32,156 nt of DNA. Source: Pyxidicoccus fallax (GTDB lineage Bacteria > Myxococcota > Myxococcia > Myxococcales > Myxococcaceae). The translations under genes and the position numbers were made by a program. The stretch covers positions 1-32,156 of the forward strand of contig NZ_JABBJJ010000125.1 in assembly GCF_012933655.1 (NCBI RefSeq), written 5' to 3'. The notes below the pieces were generated by a model. The model searched no databases. It was not told where the DNA came from and was given only the letters and a program-made list of their open reading frames with translations. Positions 29,930-32,156 of this stretch are shown here, piece after piece. The first letter of the stretch is position 1. Every line of letters begins with the position of its first letter.

Positions 29930-30679
29930 TCACCCTGGAATGACGGGTTGCAGGAGTCCCGCGCGGTCCAAGAGGTTGAACACCCGTCTTCCCAGTTCTA
30001 CGTGCGCGGAGTTGCTCGCGGTGAGGCGTTCCGGGGTGAGGACCACCAGCGTTCCCAGGTCTTCCACGGGTGCAATCCACACGGGCGCGGGGAGCGGTGG
30101 TACCGGCCCCCTCTGCCGGGACACGTACATCACCCAGCCCACGTCGTCGCGCGTATCCCCGGCCTCGGAGAGCAGGTCCCGGTGGTCGCATGACGTCGCC
30201 ACGGCCCAGTCCGGCTCCCAGGCCACGGCCATGCTGCGCACCACCTGCGTGAGCACTGGCACGCTGAGCACGCGCTCCGCGTTCAGTCCTTGGTGAGGCA
30301 GGTCCAATACACAAGAGTTCCGGCTCGCCCCACAGTAGTCACCGCATTTGATACGCAGGACCGCGCAGTCTCCGGAGGGGCCCCCATTATCTGTTGAAAT
30401 GCGGAAGCCGAGATCCTCGAAAACAGGCCCTCCTTTCTCGCGGTTGCCGCCACGCCGAAACAACTCGGTGAGAATGGGCGGGTCGGGCGGCATGAGCGGA
30501 TGTTTGCGCGCGTCCTTCCGGGATTTGGCGGGCTTGTACCACTGCGCCAGGAACGGGTCCGCCGAGGCCAGGAGGGTGAGGAAGTGCGCCGTGCGCCGGG
30601 CGCACTCCTCGGCGGACTCCTTGCGGGGCCCCCAATAGGCACCCGCGTAGTAGTTCTCAGGAAAAGGCTTGTCGCTCAC
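29930..30679 (-). CDS. Imm52-family immunity protein
   Basis: This 249-residue cytoplasmic protein begins at a GTG (30679) with AGGGAGA 7 nt upstream; that ribosome-binding site overlaps the toxin gene's TAG stop, so the pair is tightly coupled. The opening YYAGAYWGPRKES is typical of the Imm52 family, with later VAWEPDWAVATS and DVGWVMYVSR segments. Imm52 proteins neutralise Tox-REase-5-type nucleases, which matches the adjacent upstream gene. The gene is directly followed on the same strand by the BrxD-like gene. Confidence 0.85.
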   Translation of the reverse strand: MSDKPFPENYYAGAYWGPRKESAEECARRTAHFLTLLASADPFLAQWYKPAKSRKDARKHPLMPPDPPILTELFRRGGNREKGGPVFEDLGFRISTDNGGPSGDCAVLRIKCGDYCGASRNSCVLDLPHQGLNAERVLSVPVLTQVVRSMAVAWEPDWAVATSCDHRDLLSEAGDTRDDVGWVMYVSRQRGPVPPLPAPVWIAPVEDLGTLVVLTPERLTASNSAHVELGRRVFNLLDRAGLLQPVIPG

Positions 30680-30691
30680 GCGGTGGTCTCC

Positions 30692-32156
30692 CTACCTGGC
30701 CGGGGTGTGGACGACCTTGATTGCCCCCAGCCTGGCTCCTCTCAAGAGCTTCTCAATCGCCTCCGCCGCTTCGGCTTCGGCTACGTGCCATTCGATGCGG
30801 ATGCCGGTCCCCTTGACCTTCTTGAGCTGGCGCTCCGCTTGCTCAAGGAGCCCCACGGCTCCCGAATGCCGGAACCACTCTTGAGGTTCCAGGTCCTCGA
30901 AGAACTTCGCATAGCCGGGGCCCTTGGCCTCCAGTAGCACGCCGTCCTTGAAGCCGTCGAACTTCACTCCGCCTTCCTTCGCGCTCATGCCACCCACCCA
31001 ATAGGCCTCATCGGCGGAGTGCCCCGTAATCTGCTCCTGGTAGCGCCGGGAGCGGGGCTTCATGGTCTCCCTGGCCGGTCCCCATCTGCCGGGGCCGCCC
31101 GAGGGCGCGGCGCCCTGGGTCGCCGTGCTGGCGCGCTGGAGGATGATGGCCGCCCCGGGCCCGCCTCCCAGCACCGTCGCCGTGCGGCCCACCGGCACCG
31201 CGACGCGCTCCATGACCAGGGCGCCTTGCGCGGTGAGTGACAGCGCGGGCACGGTGGCCTCCGCGCCCGCCAGCGCGCCCGTCAGCGTGCGCGTGGTGTT
31301 GGAAGCCGCGCCCCAGGTGGCTATCAAGTTGGTGAGCAGCCGGGAGACTTCCTGAATCTGCTCCCCGCGCGTCATGTAGCCGAAGCGCTCCAGGTACTCG
31401 GGCGAGGAGGCCACCAGGGCGGCCAGTCCCGAGGGCAGCTGCTCCAGCGCGGCCAGCGTGTCACCCGGGGGCGTGGTGAGCAGTTGGCCCACGGCCACCG
31501 CCAGCCCCACGAAAGCCTCCTCGGCCCCGTCCAACGCGCGGCTGATGACGTCCCCATCGTCATGGACGTTGGCCAGGAGGTGCCCGTCCGCCTCGCGCAA
31601 CCGCGCGTCCAGCAGGCGGAAGGCGCCACCCCGGCCCGAGTAGAAGCGGCCCAGCTCGAAGGGGCCCGCGCCCAGCGTGCCGTCCCGCCACTGTACCGGG
31701 CCCACGCGCTGCTGGGTGCGTCCGCTGCGCGTCCACGCCAGGCAGCCGTCCGGGCGCAGCACGGCCACGTCCGAGAAGCGCTCCACCCGGCGCAGGAGCA
31801 CCTCTCGCGGCACCGCGCCGCCCGCCAGCACCTCGCGCAACAGGTGACTCACGGCCATGCGAGGCGGGAAGGTGCCCAGCGTCACGGGCCGCTCTCCCAG
31901 GAGGGTGAGCAGCCGCGCGGCCTCCGTGGGCGTCAGCGCCGCGTCCTCCGAGGGCAAGACGTCCGCGTTCTCCAGGCCCGCGCGCACCAATAGCGCCCCG
32001 AATGCGTCCACCTCCAGCGGGCCTGGCGCCACGGCGCGCTCCGGCGGACTCAAGGTGAGCACCCTGCCGGCGGGCAGCCGCACGAGCCTGCGGTGGCGGG
32101 TGCGCGCCCGGGTTTCCCCTTCCGTGCTGGCGGCGGAGAGCGCCGCGGGCGGGCGG
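30692..32156 (-). CDS. SitA-type polymorphic toxin with Tox-REase-5 domain, N-terminus beyond the window
   Basis: The frame is open to the right window edge, so the true start and any signal peptide are not visible. A GTG at 32083 is a possible but unlikely start; residue numbers below count from it. The body has a repeated hydrophobic/Leu-rich helical architecture, then a Gly/Ala-rich region (VGRTATVLGGGPG), as in SitA toxins delivered by outer membrane exchange. The last 117 residues (347-463) are a restriction-endonuclease-fold toxin: KFDGFKDGVLLEAKGPGY carries the PD-(D/E)xK-like Asp and Glu-x-Lys. Similar proteins are labelled SitA5 by databases as far as I recall. The toxin would cut DNA in recipient cells. 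The immunity gene follows after 12 bp. Confidence 0.82.
   Translation of the reverse strand, partial: RPPAALSAASTEGETRARTRHRRLVRLPAGRVLTLSPPERAVAPGPLEVDAFGALLVRAGLENADVLPSEDAALTPTEAARLLTLLGERPVTLGTFPPRMAVSHLLREVLAGGAVPREVLLRRVERFSDVAVLRPDGCLAWTRSGRTQQRVGPVQWRDGTLGAGPFELGRFYSGRGGAFRLLDARLREADGHLLANVHDDGDVISRALDGAEEAFVGLAVAVGQLLTTPPGDTLAALEQLPSGLAALVASSPEYLERFGYMTRGEQIQEVSRLLTNLIATWGAASNTTRTLTGALAGAEATVPALSLTAQGALVMERVAVPVGRTATVLGGGPGAAIILQRASTATQGAAPSGGPGRWGPARETMKPRSRRYQEQITGHSADEAYWVGGMSAKEGGVKFDGFKDGVLLEAKGPGYAKFFEDLEPQEWFRHSGAVGLLEQAERQLKKVKGTGIRIEWHVAEAEAAEAIEKLLRGARLGAIKVVHTPAR

Noticed and set aside
26417..32156. A complete BREX or Pgl locus
   Set aside because: Only BrxD- and BrxHI-like genes are seen; no methylase, PglZ phosphatase, BrxC or Lon-like gene is present.

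Overview
The window is very GC-rich (C/G at most third codon positions), densely coded DNA from a myxobacterium, most likely a Myxococcus/Corallococcus/Pyxidicoccus-type Myxococcota. The lineage call rests on protein families largely confined to that group: a SitA6-type toxin tail with its double-CXXCG SitI6 immunity protein, a Tox-REase-5 polymorphic toxin with an Imm52 partner, an Imm11 (MXAN-0049-type) immunity protein, a DUF2378 protein and a Bor-like lipoprotein. I see no rRNA, tRNA, CRISPR array, transposase or integrase.

Layout. 1-3.6 kb: the end of a CPBP-type membrane protein, a lone Imm11 protein, a small membrane protein divergent from a Bor-like lipoprotein, then a headless SitA6 toxin tail and an intact SitI6 gene. 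3.6-5.6 kb: a class I glutamine amidotransferase converging with an MFS transporter. 5.8-8.2 kb: a secreted PDC-type sensor protein followed by a methyl-accepting chemotaxis protein. 8.3-11.1 kb: a Tat-exported PhoD phosphatase and a stand-alone GspG-like pseudopilin. 11.5-16.8 kb: a tight four-gene operon with two cholesterol-oxidase-like GMC flavoproteins, a Cys-nucleophile alpha/beta hydrolase and a small unknown protein. 16.9-20.5 kb: a serine protease with six C-terminal repeats, a MORN-like lipoprotein and a small exported protein with a relic of itself nearby. 20.5-23.1 kb: a three-gene operon (DUF2378, CrtC/AttH-like, fumarylacetoacetase-fold enzyme). 23.3-26.4 kb: an ELWxxDGT-repeat secreted protein divergent from a galactose/glyoxal-oxidase-like copper enzyme. 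26.4-32.2 kb: one leftward gene string with a Tox-REase-5 toxin (cut by the window edge), Imm52, a BrxD-like ATPase and a BrxHI/Lhr-like helicase.

How it fits together. Two themes stand out. The first is kin and phage conflict: three immunity-type genes, a displaced toxin tail, one complete-looking toxin/immunity pair, and directly downstream on the same strand a BrxD-BrxHI pair with no other BREX gene in view. This last block (26417-32156) is the best candidate for an under-described defence module. The second is envelope and small-molecule chemistry: the GMC/hydrolase operon looks like a dedicated oxidation-plus-acyl-transfer or hydrolysis pathway on a lipid or steroid-like substrate, preceded by conspicuous palindromes. 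Functions are assigned from remembered family patterns and visible motifs; no database search was run.
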